A DNA stretch of 64,000 nt, taken from contig NBBA01000016.1 of assembly GCA_002794785.1 (NCBI GenBank), positions 310,001-374,000 on the forward strand, written 5' to 3'. Origin of the DNA: Coniferiporia sulphurascens (lineage: Eukaryota; Basidiomycota; Agaricomycetes; Hymenochaetales; Hymenochaetaceae). Under the pieces are notes generated by a model. It was not told the DNA's origin. It did not search any database and saw only the letters and a program-made list of their open reading frames with translations. A program made the translations under genes and the position numbers. Shown piece after piece: positions 11,827-22,693 of this stretch; positions within the stretch are counted from its first letter, which is position 1, and each line of letters opens with the position of its first letter.

Positions 11827-12018
11827 TTTTTTTTTTTTTTTTTTAAATGTGTTTCTATAGCATGTCATGACTATCTAGTACAAAATACGCTCCAGGGGCC
11901 TTTAGGCCCCTGTATTGTGTGAGATGGTAGTTGTTATAAAGGGCAAAATACTAGCGGGATGCTGTAGGCAAAGAGAGAGGCTACTTGGGGGTAGCGAAAA
12001 GAGAGGGTGGTGTCCCAC

Positions 12019-15000
12019 CTAGTTGCTGAGTGCAAAGCCTAGGGCAGAAATGTGAACCACAGTAGGCCCACCCGGGTCGAAGACGAGGATGGGTTCCACT
12101 TCAAAAGCGGGGTGAGAGTCCAGGAAGGAAGTGAGGAGGGGTAGCCCATCTTTGGAGAACCATTTGGCTTCTGTAGAGGGTAAGGGGGTCTTCCACACTG
12201 CGCAGCGGGCGGTGAGGGTGTGAGGGCAAGACAGGAGCAAATGTGCTCACGTCTCAGGAATATGGCAGAAGGGACAAAGTGGATCACATCCCAGAATGTG
12301 TCCAAAGTATGCACCAAAGCCGGCATGACCAAGGAGTGTCTGGAAAACTTTACACTTAGAGTGGCGACCGAGTTTGAGGTTCTGCATAAGGGCAGACGGC
12401 TTAGTAGAGGGAGTGAGGTTGGAGCCCATGGTATGGGCATCAGAGGTCCCTTGGAGCTTGCGACAGGCCGAGGCCCAGTCGTTTTTCCACATAGTAAGCA
12501 CCGTCAAGGAGGCAGCTTCTCAAAGGAAGCGGATGGTGGGCGGAAATGGGGAGGTGTCCGGTGGGGGGTGGTCCACAATGCTGGAAGCGAGGATGTCAGC
12601 AAATTCATTGCCTTCCACGTCGGAGTGACCAGGAACCCAGTGGAGATGGAAAAACACATTGGGAAACCACTTGGTAGCGGCTTTAAGGCACTTCTGGATG
12701 AGGAGGGCGACATTAACGCCAGGGGCCAGACAAGGGTCAGCAAGGAGGGTGAGGGCCACTTCACAGTCGGTGTAAATCTCGACCTGTGTAACCGCAGGAT
12801 GGAGGTCATAAGAGTGAGCCAAAAGCCAAACGGCATCGGCAATAGTGGCGAGTTCACAGTCTGTAGCATGGACCAATGAGCCTAGAGAGGTTTTGCAGGT
12901 GAGGACAGCCTCCCTGCGGTAGAACCAGACGCTGGCGGTGCCACCGGAGAAAGAGGAGGGGGACGAACCCTTGCGGGAACCGTCAGTATAGATGAGAAGG
13001 CGGGAAGGGGAATCCTTCAGCCGGTCAATAAGACCATGGTGGGACTGAACGAGTGCTTTGTGGGCTTCTGAAGAGTGGTCAATCGCCTGGTCGATGCTCA
13101 CATGTCGAAGGATGGGTAGAGCTATCCATGGTGGGCGAGTGTAGCGGGGAACTTGTTTGCACCCAGGGGGAACCCGGGACACGAAGGAGGTGGTAATGGC
13201 GCCCTTGCGCGTAGTGCGCAAAGGGAGAAGGTGGTGCGTGGTGGTGAGGTATCAAATGGCCGCACGAGACTTGGTACGTTCTAGACGAAGTGGGATAGGT
13301 ATAAGGGATGCGAGGACTTCAGAGGGGCTGTGTGGTGAGGTGCGCCATGATCCGAGGATACGGCGGCATGCCGCGGACTGGACTAGAGTCATTTTGTCAC
13401 ATTTACTTTTTTGGTGTACACTGGTGAACCAGAGGGGGGAACCCCAAAGCAGAACTGGTAGTATGCACCCAATATAGAGGCATCGGAGGTGGAGCAGGTC
13501 GAGACCACGGAGAGTGTTGCCGAGGAGTTCCAGGGTGCGGAGAGAGGACATGGCTTTGAAGCACATGCGTTGGACGTGAACTGTAAACAGTAGTTGCATG
13601 TCGAAAAAGATTCCCAGCCAGCGCAGGGGCCGGGAGGGGACAATTCGAAGGGGGCTGAGGCCCCGTCGCGGCAGATGGATAGGGTGGATGAGGGAGTCTT
13701 CGCGTAGGGTGTGGCGTTGGGTCCAATGGATGAGCTCAGATTTGTCGTCATCCAGGGAGAGTCTGAGGGCATGGCATGCTGCGGAGAATGAGACGTATGC
13801 TTTTTCGAGTCGCTCGACATTAGTGGCAATAGAGGACAAAGAAGTGGTGAGGAGGTGGTCATCCACATAGGCACGGACGAACACGAGAGGATTGGAGACC
13901 TGAAGAGAGGAAAGAAGGCTAGTTGCAAAGAGAGCGGACAAAATAGGCGAAATGGGTGATCCTTGGGGGACCCCCATGTTAGGAATGGGGGTGAGGTTGT
14001 CGGTAAACCTGTCAAAGGACAGGGCAACCCGGCGATCTGAAACAAAGGAAAGGACCCAGGAAACAAGGAGAGGGGGGAACCCTAATTCAGAGAGGATGGC
14101 CATCAAGCGAGGATGTTGAACTGAGGTGAAGAAACCCGCTACGTCGACAGCCAGGGCAGACGTAACATGGTGTTTAGCCCATGCGGTTTCAATTTCATTG
14201 ACGAGGTCTGAGGCAGCATCCAGTATGCCCGACTTTTGGCAGGTACCATACTGGGAAGGGGGGAGCATTCCGAGTTTGTTGGCAATGAACTGGAAACGAT
14301 TGGCGATAATCTTCTCGAGGAGTTTACCCATAGTTTCTTCGAGAGTGATGGGGCAGTAAGCGTTAAGCACGGTAGGGTCTTTCTTGTTGAGTTTACGGAG
14401 CATCACCACCTTAGCATCCTTCCAAGGATGGGGGTGGTGTCCAGCATCCAGGCACTCATTGTAGAGAGCGAGGAGTGGAACACTATGGGCGGCATGCAGG
14501 CTTTTGAGGGCCTGGTAGCCAATGCCTGTAATGCCCGGTGCACTCGAGTTCGAAGTGAGATTGAGAGCATGATCTAATTCCTCCATGAGGATGGGGTGGT
14601 TGCACATAGGGCGGGCACCGATGAAGGAATACGTCGGGGGGGGGGGGGGGGGGGTGGCGGAAGGTTGGGTACTGAAGTACTTGGCCCGAAAGGCAGAAGC
14701 CTTCTCCGCAGGGGAGTTTGCGGTGGTGCGTCCCGTAACCAGGGCAGGGATGGGTGCACGTCTTGTGCCCATCGCCCACTTCGCCATTGGCCAGATTTTG
14801 TCTGGTTTGATGGAGGCAGTAAAAGAGTCGGCCCATGCATGTTTAGTGCAGCGAAAGATACTGGCCGACTCATGTTGGAGCACGGTACAAGTTGCCGGAG
14901 AGGCCCCACGCAAAGCAACCATGTGGGCACGGCATGAGGCATCCCACCACTTGACCTTGTGGCCCCCCGCCTTCTGAGTGGATGGGGGGTGTGAAGAGTC

Positions 15001-15948
15001 AGTAGCGAAGACCAGAGTGGCATGAATGGCGGCAACTTTGACATCAAGGAGGCTAGAAGTGGTGCCTGAGAGGGCAAAGGCGGCAGTAAGGGGCCCATCA
15101 AGGGCTTCCAACCATTCAGTAGAGAGCAAGTCATCGTACTTAGGGCGGAGGAAGGGGTCGATGTGCGGAGTAGAAGAGAGGGGGATGGACCATGTGATGA
15201 CCACGTGATCAGATCCTGAGGGGGTATCCCACGACCATGTCCAGGAGTCGCCCAAAGCGAGGTCTTCCAAAGATGGAGAAGCCCAGGCGAGGTCAATGAC
15301 TGATTCGGTGAATTGGGTGGAAGGGTGGCGCCTGGTATCGAAGCCAGGCTGATTCAGGAGGTGCATGGCATGAGAGGCAGCCCAGTGCTCCAGCGGGCGG
15401 GCTTTGTGAGCATTGCTAGCAGAGTGGGTGCCGTGGTCCCAATGGATGGAATGAAGGTTGAAATCACCCGCAACCAGCCAGTGTGCACTCGGGGGGAGCT
15501 CGAGAAGAGTGAGAGAGGAGATGGTGGCAGTTTTATTGGCATCGTGATTGTATACATTCGTGACAAAAAGAGGCCCAAGGCCAGTGTCAAAAATTAGCAT
15601 GAGTATGTCATGGGTGGGGGAGCACGAAGCATCCAACACCACCTGGGACAGAGGGATGGACTGGTGAACCAGTGTGACCACATGTGGACATGTTAGTTCG
15701 GTGCCGCCCAAAGAGGGGGGCACGAAGACGTGATAATTGGGCATGGCGGGGAAACCAAAAACTGGCGTACCTGATGCCACAAACATGGAGGGGGAAGCAC
15801 CGATCAGGTACCAAGGGGGTTCCTGTAAAAGAATAACTGTAGGTGGAGAGGGAGCACCAGGGGAAGACAAGAAGGAGTGGACAAGTGCTTCAATGTGCAC
15901 TCGGGACGTTGCAACATTGTGTTGCATGAACGTCCAAGGACTACTCAT
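12019..15948 (-). pseudogene. LINE-1 ORF2: endonuclease, reverse transcriptase, RNase H; three in-frame TGA
   Basis: Replication polyprotein of the LINE. One single frame runs 15948 to TAG 12019 (1,310 codons), broken only by TGA at 13252-13254, 12520-12522 and 12247-12249. Endonuclease: FMQHNVATS, LLQEPPW, GDFNLHSIHWD, SVIDLAW, SGSDHVVI. Reverse transcriptase: CPITLEET, VDVAGFFTSVQH, GVPQGSPISP, AYVDDHL (Val in the catalytic box instead of the more usual Ala). RNase H: IYTDGS, DCELATIADAV, IYTDCEVAL, VPGHSDVEGNEFAD, so all four acidic catalytic positions are present. C-terminal finger CPFCHIPE...HLLLSC. Each TGA sits where CGA (Arg) fits. A run of 17 G at about 14637-14653 is read in frame as a proline run. 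Confidence 0.9.
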
Positions 15949-18221
15949 CTACCAGGGGTGGGGCGAAAGAGGAATGGGCATGGCCACGCTGTTTGGGGCA
16001 GCTGGAAGAGTCGGCACGGTGTTCGCCAGAGCAGTTCGAGCACTTAGGAGGGTGAGTGCAGGGGGAGGAGGCCGGAAGGGCGTCGCAGATGCAACCAGGG
16101 CAGTGCATGCAATGGTTGTCAGTACGGTGATGACCGGCGCAGATGAGGCATGCCCAGGGCTTGTTCCTGCAGTTCTGAACGAGGTGGCCCAACGCAGCAC
16201 ATTTGGTGCACTGCATCAGGTGAGGGAGGTCATGTTGGGCCACCAATTTAAGGTGGCGGCCGAACATGTATATGACGCGGTTCCTCGGTGTGGAAAGGAT
16301 ACTCACGGAACAGGCGCCCGTCGGGTCCTTGAAAGAGAAGGCGATGGGGGCGGACATGACGTCCTTGCCAAGGAGCTCATAGGCCCGGGTCCAGTCGGGC
16401 TCTAAGGTCATTGGGAGAGAGAGGAGGTGAGGGTTGGCAGCACAAAACTCCACCTGGAGGTCGGACACCGTGAAGGCAGGGAGGCCTGGCGCCAGACACA
16501 TGGGGACTTCAGCAATTTGGAGGCAGGCCCAAGATACGAGTTGGGAGACTGTGGCAGGGTAGACACTTTGCACGGCTGCCATCACAACTTCCTTCATGCT
16601 GTTCATAGTAGGAACGTGAGTGTTGTGAGTGAACGTAATGAAGCAATTGCCTCGATTGTTCCAATGGGCGGTGCGTATGACCAGTTTGGCCGCAGTGGGA
16701 AAGCGTGAGAGGGCAGTCCTGACGTTGATAGTCATCTGGGAATCAGTGGGGTGTGCTTCAGCAGGAGGTGGTGACCCATGGAAGTGGATGGCGAGGGTCA
16801 GGTCCGTAATGGTATGGATAACCGGGAGGACTGCACGCTTCGGCTCTTGTTTCACAGCACTAGCAGAAATGGGGGCTCCCGTCGACACTGCTGCTGCAGT
16901 AGCAGGAGGAGTGGCAGGAGTAGCCCCACCCACAGCAAGACCTGGAGGGACAGGTGTCGGCAAGGTGGACCCAGTGGTGAGATTAGAAGGGCCCGAAGGT
17001 CCTTGTGGTGGAGGAGGGGCAGTACTAGGGTTGGCTTTACCCTTCCCTTTCCTGTCTCTGGAGGGGGCGGACCTGACCCCCATGGAGCGTGGGGGGGGGC
17101 GTTCGAGGGCATCCATCTGCTGCATCATAAAGGACATTTGGCGAGTAAGGTCAGACATGACCTGAACCATCTGCTGGGGCAGGGAGGGGGGAAGAGGGGG
17201 ACCGGCCACAGTCTGAAGGGGCTGGGGGGGGCAAGAGGGGGAGCCGGCAGGGGAGCCAGGCTGAGATGTGGGCCCGCCGCCGCCCTGAAGGCCTGCGTCA
17301 TGGCAGAGTGTGCTAGAGGATCCTCCTGGACCAGGGCACTATTGAGAGAATTAACTGCGAAGGCAATCTCCCCGAGGAGGGTGGCAGTCGCAGCAGCCGA
17401 CGCAGACGTTGTCTTTCCGAGTGTGAGGAGTTCATGGGAGGCGCGCATTGCTGTAGTAGCGGCCAACCGGAGGTAGGGGACCTTCAACTCTTCTGCCCGG
17501 GGGGACAGAGGGGCTGGGGCGTTGGTGGACTTGCGCTTTTTCTGGGCAGAGGCCGTAGAGAGCTGGGCATCTAGCTCCGCAGCTTCCGACATTTCAGAGT
17601 CGGATTCCATGGATGAGAGGGCCGCAGACATCGGGCAGGACGGGCCACGGGGGGTCTCGTCTACACGGGGAGCCGCACCACCACCACCGGGGGGTGTGGT
17701 AGGGTGAGCAGGGGCAGAGATGGGGGGAGGTGTAGCTGGGGGAAGGGCGCTGCCCAGATAGAACTGAGGGTGGATTGGGGGGCCTGCGGAGCAGGGGCCA
17801 AGAAAGAGGAAAGTCCTGGTTGACCCTCAACAAAGAGAGTTTCACCGGTTGTTGGACCTGTAAATAGAATGCCCAGGGTAGCCAGGGGAGAGATGTGGGC
17901 CATAACCTGGCCAGTTCCTCAGTCACTCACTACTGAGACAGAGTGGGACGGGGGGTGGAAGGGTTGGCGAGATGTGATCTCTGCCGCCAGTGGGGAAACT
18001 GTGGGGAGGATTTTTGGAGGTACCGGAGGCGCACAGGAAAAGCTCGCAATCGACCCCGAGAATGAGGAGGAGCGGGCTGCGACCATTCCCAGAGGAGGCA
18101 GTGTGTCGGACCCACGACCACAATGAGAATGAAACCCGCCCCTTGTAGATACAGCAGGGGGGGAAAAGGTCTTGTCGATGGGGCGGGGGGGTTGTTGTTG
18201 TTCTTGTTGTTGATCAGACAT
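15941..18221 (-). pseudogene. LINE-1 ORF1 (gag-like, CCHC), broken
   Basis: Nucleic-acid-binding ORF1 of the LINE. It starts MSDQQQEQQQPP (18221). The frame is broken by an in-frame TGA at 17919-17921, a shift near 17640-17660 and another in the C-rich tract near 17125-17209; it then runs open to TAG 15941. The C-terminal part has CTKCAALGHLVQNC (Cx2Cx4Hx4C) followed by two more Cys/His clusters, one being CSNCSGEHRADSSSC. A coiled or Met/Gln-rich stretch (MVQVMSDLTRQMSFMMQQ) precedes them. The stop overlaps the ORF2 start by 8 nt (ATGAGTAG), suggesting coupled reinitiation. The N-terminal half is Pro/Ala/Ser rich and of low complexity, so its frame path is less certain. Confidence 0.8.
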
Positions 18222-18282
18222 AGAGGGCAGAGTGCTTGTAAAGACTACCTAGATGGTGGTGGTTAGAGGACAAGGAGGATGT

Positions 18283-18294
18283 GAGTTTGGGGAC
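18283..18294. repeat. right target-site duplication of LINE-1
   Basis: GAGTTTGGGGAC, identical to 11815-11826, marking the 5' junction of the element. Confidence 0.9.
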
Positions 18295-18562
18295 CCAATT
18301 GTCAAAAAATTGTTTATCCTTTGCAGTGTAAAGTGAATAGCCTGAGATCATCAGTGAGATGGCTTGGGTGAGTTAAAAGTTGGAAAGCAGAAAGTTCGGA
18401 GGCAAGAGTCATGGGCCAGATACTCAAGTTATAAAAGTTATAAAGCTGCTGGCTTCGAGATTCAGTACTCAAAAGCTACTGAATGAGGGATGAAGTGCTA
18501 TGTAGTCTGTTCGTTATGTAATTGTGATTGCTTACATCTTCCTATTACATAAACATTAGGCC
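18295..18562. other. host spacer between the two LINEs
   Basis: About 270 bp of original locus lying between two exactly bounded LINE insertions. It has no ORF or motif of note. Before the insertions, 11815, this spacer and 25262 onward were contiguous, so copies B and C were originally about 15 kb closer. Confidence 0.6.
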
Positions 18563-18575
18563 AATCAAAAGCGGG
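18563..18575. repeat. left target-site duplication of LINE-2
   Basis: AATCAAAAGCGGG before an 8-T run, repeated exactly at 25249-25261. Confidence 0.88.
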
Positions 18576-18746
18576 GTTTTTTTTATTATTAATTCTGCAT
18601 TTGTATACCGCTACATTACAAAGTAAAAGACACGGATGTGAGACCATATGAAGTGTTGTGCAAAAGGAGATTAACAAGATATAAAGTGTCTGGTTGTATG
18701 CGATGAGTGTTGTGATTTTTGTGGTTCGGAATTTTATGGATATATT

Positions 18747-21700
18747 TTAAGGAGGAAAAAATCGTGACAGGGGAATTGGGTCATGAACTGTGAATGCTTT
18801 AGTGAATGCATTGGATGAATTTAAAAAGGAAGCAAATTTTTGAAGATAATTTTCTTTAGTGAAAAGAATATGGTCTGGTGGCGGTATGACATTCCCAAAG
18901 GCCTGGATGTGTGCAAAATTGAGTAAAGGGCATCGTCGTATGATGTGATCCCGTGTCTGTATGAGTTCGCCGCAAGGGCAAGACGTGGGTAGGGTGGGTA
19001 TGAATTGCCGATAGTAGTCTCCAAAATGGCCATGTCCTGTTATTGCATGAAACATGCATGAAGAGATATCTCGAGGGTAATAGAAACACTTCCAGTAGTT
19101 AGGAAGTTTGGACGACATGACTGCAGGTATGGTGTTGAATGATGCAGAGTCCGATATGTTTTTTGTGTTTCATATAAGATTAGCCCATGAATTTGTTGCT
19201 TGGAGATTAATATTCTCTTTTTCTCCTGCATATGTTTTGAGTAGGAAAGGACGACCAATTGGAGAAAAGTGTGTAAGTTTGTCAGTGATAGTGTTGCCCA
19301 GGATGTCCAGGTGTCCAGGAGACCAGTGAAGGTGAATGTGATGACGAGTATTGGAAGTAAATGAGTCAGAAAATTTTCAAAAGATTTGGGAGGAAATTTG
19401 AGCAGCATGAGGAGATAAATCAATGATTGCGGGAATGCAGGAAGATGAGTCGGAAAAGAAATGAATGTTATGTATGTGTGAAGACGAAAGGATATGACGT
19501 TGACGAAAGAGAGTGATGCGTTCTGTACATTTTGCTAGAGCATACATTTCAGTGTCGAGGGAAGAACCAGAAGGAGAACAATAAAAATGACCAAGATCAA
19601 TGATTGTGGAGTTATGATAGATGATGAAGGCAGAAATAGTGACGGATTTGTTGTTTTTGTAGTTTTTCGAACCATCTGTGTATACTAAAAGATTGTGAAT
19701 ATTTTTTGATAGAGAGTTATGAAGGAGAATAATTTGGTTTTTTTGTTTGTTTTTTCGGTCTAAAGGAGAGTCCCTGTGATCGAGGTTATACGAAAGAGGA
19801 TTATAGTGAAATTGTGATGGATTACTGGGTAAATGTTGAGACGGATGTGCGAGATAAGGATTGATGTGTTCGGTACATGGATCTGCAAGAAAAGCTAGGT
19901 GATGTAATTGCGTTTTTGGTTTGGATGACGTGGATTGGTGACGAGAGGTAATAGGCGGTTTTGACATAGGTAAACGAGGCCATGACGAGGGAAGATGATT
20001 AAGGAGTTGAGAATTGAGTGGAAGGCGGTTAAGGTGAAGAGCGGTAGATTGGTTATATTTATTGAGAAGAATAGGTATTGGTAAGACATGGGAGATGGGG
20101 TGTAGTGCATGAGATGGTGTTGTTCGGAAAGTGCCAGTGAGGAGCCGAAGACTTTGATTCTGAGTGATGGTCATGTGTTGGATTTTTGATTTTTGTCGAA
20201 TGCCTGTATACCAAAGTTGAAAGCCATATGTGAGGACTGGTAGGATATTTGAATAGTGCAGTGTGTGGAAGTTAGTGAATGAAAGGCCCCAGATAGTGTT
20301 GCCAAGAATACGGAGTGCCATGGTTGTGGATCGTGCACGCATGCACATGCGTTGGATGTGGTGGTTGAAGTTGAGTCTCTGGTCAAGGAAAAATCCCAGC
20401 CAACGAATAACGGGTGATGGTTTAATGGTAACAGGAGGCGAATGTAGGTCCGAAAGAATTATGGAAGGAAATGATGTGGGAGAGAAGCCATGTCATATAA
20501 AATGAATAAGGTCTGATTTTAGATGATCAATGGAAAGTTGGATATCGTTTAATTTACTAGAAATGATGTTGTATGCGCGAGTGAGGAGAGGAATGTTGTT
20601 TTGATATGAGTCAGAATAAACCAAGATGAGTTGATCATCTACGAATGCTTTGAGGCACGTGTCTGAGGAAAAATAAAACTCATTAAGAATAAATGCGGTG
20701 TAAATGGAGGAAAGAATGGGTGAATGGGAGAGCCTTGAGGAATGCCGACATTATGAATAGGTCTGGGATCGGAAAGAAAATTGTCAATTTTAAATGAGAT
20801 ATGATGGTCTGAGAGAAAGGCCTGTGTCCAGAGGATGACTTTTTGATCAAATCCAAGAAGGTGAAGTGAATGAAGAAGTCACAAATGGTTAACGTTGTCG
20901 AAGTAACCTTTAATATCAATGGCAAGGGCGGAGACAAATAGTTTCTTTTTGTGAGCTATTTGAATGTCATGAACAAGCAAAAGACCGGCGTCAATGGTGC
21001 AAGAGTTTGAATGACCACCGAATTGAATAGTGGGAACAAGGTTGAAATGACTGACGTCCCATGTGAGGTGTTTAGTGATAATTTTCTCGAGGATTTTTCC
21101 GATGCATTCTAACAGGGCGATTGGGCGATAAGATCATGGGTTGCTAGAGTCGGTTTTATTCGGTTTAGGAATGAGAACAATGTTAGCATTTTTCCAAGGG
21201 TGTAAGTGACGAGAAAAGCATTCGTTAAAAAGATTAAAAAGAATGGTCAGATGTGTCGCATTAACCCATTTAACATACGTGTATGAAATATTAGAGATGC
21301 CTGGTGCTGAATTGTTATGAGTAAGGTTAAGGCATGTGTCGATTTCATTCTGAGTAATACATGGTGATGATCGAGTTGGTTTCTTAGGCGGATCATACGG
21401 GAGGTCGGTTACGTTCGGCTGGGGTTCGGCTGAGAAGAAAGATTGATGGAAGACGTGGGCTTGTTGGTCTGGAGTATGAGCGTATTGATCGTTGTGTAGA
21501 ATAGGTGGAGTCCGAGTTTTCCATTTGCCTGATGACCATTTGGCATATCGATAAATGTCGTATGAAGAGGCGCCTTCGAGGACGGCAGTTGCCCAGGATT
21601 GTTTAGCTTTTTTGAATATGATGTGTGCTTCTTTATGTAGGTGGTCTTTTTCGTAATTGTTAGAGCAGTCCCGGAATGCACGAATGGCCTGGTCGCATTC

Positions 21701-22693
21701 ATCGTTCCACCAGTATGAATAAGAAAAGGTCGACGTAGATGTTTGAGGCATGATTTTGGATGTCATTAGGGTGATTAAGTTGGTGAGTTGATTGGCGTAT
21801 TCGGTGACTGATTCGTCGTTCATGAAGGGGATAAGCGGTTGTTCATCAAGGTGAAAGCTGAATTTTTTGATCCATTCTTGTTTGTGTTCAGGGTCGTATT
21901 TATACAAGATAGTGGATTCTTCTGGTTCAAATTCAGTGTTAATGGGTAAGTATGCAACCATTATCGGGATATGGTTGGAAGAGTATGCCAGTATGTCAAC
22001 ACAGGTCCAGTCGTAAAAGAAATCGGAAAGGATAGCCGTAAAATTAAGAAGTGTTAAGTCGATGATTGAGTCGGATTGATGGTGTTGTCCTTTACATGTC
22101 GGAAAATCAGTGTCATTAAGGATAAAGAGAGATTGATCTTGAGTCCATGTAAGGAGGTTATCAGCTTTGATTGACAATCGTTGGAGGGTTCTGTTTGGGA
22201 GAGCCCATTCCGAGTGGTGGAGGTTGAAGTTGCCCATGACGCATGTGGAGATGTCGTTTTGTAGTTCGATGTTGATAAGGAAATGAATGTTGTCGCCAAG
22301 GATTCCAGAGCCATAATTGTAGCAATTGATGAGTCGGAATGTTTTATCAAGGTAAGTAATGTCGACGGTCATAAAATCTTTGTGATTAGTAATGTCTTGT
22401 CATGACGAAGCTGAAAGGTGAGGAAAAGAACGTCGAACATAAATGATGACATGAGGTTTAATGGGAGAAAGGGGATCATATGATGGAATAAAGTAGTCCC
22501 ATGCCGGATGTTTAATAGGAAGCAAAATGGGAACCCTGTCAGGGGAGGAATCAGAATGAGCTAGTCCAGAGAAACCAATAAAAGGTTCTTGCAGTGTGAG
22601 GATATGGAGATTCGGATTGTTAAGGAGGCATGTGGTACGAGGTCCGCTTTTTGCTACATTGAGCTGGAGTATGTGAAGGGCCATATGATTCAT
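18747..22693 (-). pseudogene. LINE-2 ORF2: endonuclease, reverse transcriptase, RNase H; six TGA and one frameshift
   Basis: Starts MNHMALHILQLNVAKSGP (22693). Endonuclease: LNVAKS, TLQEPF, MGNFNLHHSEWA, DSIIDLTLLN. RT: SYRPIALLECIGKILEKII, ALAIDIKGYFDNVNH, GIPQGSPI, AFVDDQLIL. RNase H: LLVYTDGSKN, SSLDTEMYALA, HWSPGHLDILGN. The C-terminal finger is CPCGELIQTRDHIIRRC, and the end is LSRFFPP plus a TAA stop. In-frame stops are TGA at 22400, 21134, 20879, 20493, 19377 and 19170 (lowest coordinate of each); none is TAA or TAG. One base is missing near 20720, inside the GSPIS motif, moving the frame once. The TGA after NVNHL stands where related LINEs have Arg. Confidence 0.88.

Larger units (their letters stand above)
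11827..18282 (-). mobile_element. full-length non-LTR retrotransposon (LINE-1 of this window, Tad-like)
   Basis: A 6,456 bp element in minus orientation, bounded by a perfect 12-bp target-site duplication and ending in a poly(A) tail (18 T on the plus strand at 11827-11844). It carries ORF1 with CCHC knuckles, then ORF2 with an apurinic-type endonuclease, reverse transcriptase, RNase H and a C-terminal zinc finger, the arrangement of fungal Tad-clade LINEs. The intact 5' end means it was not 5'-truncated on insertion. It is now inactive: four in-frame TGA codons and two frameshifts in G/C runs (the latter could be sequencing errors). It is GC-rich, unlike LINE-2 next to it. Confidence 0.93.

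Noticed and set aside
12000..13250. Separate small genes for the RNase H and zinc-finger frames of LINE-1
   Set aside because: They are in the same frame as the RT and separated only by TGA codons, so they are parts of one ORF2.
15737..16405. 222-codon plus-strand ORF, and other long plus-strand frames over 12-18 kb
   Set aside because: They are antisense shadows of the GC-rich LINE-1 coding sequence and have no domain of their own.
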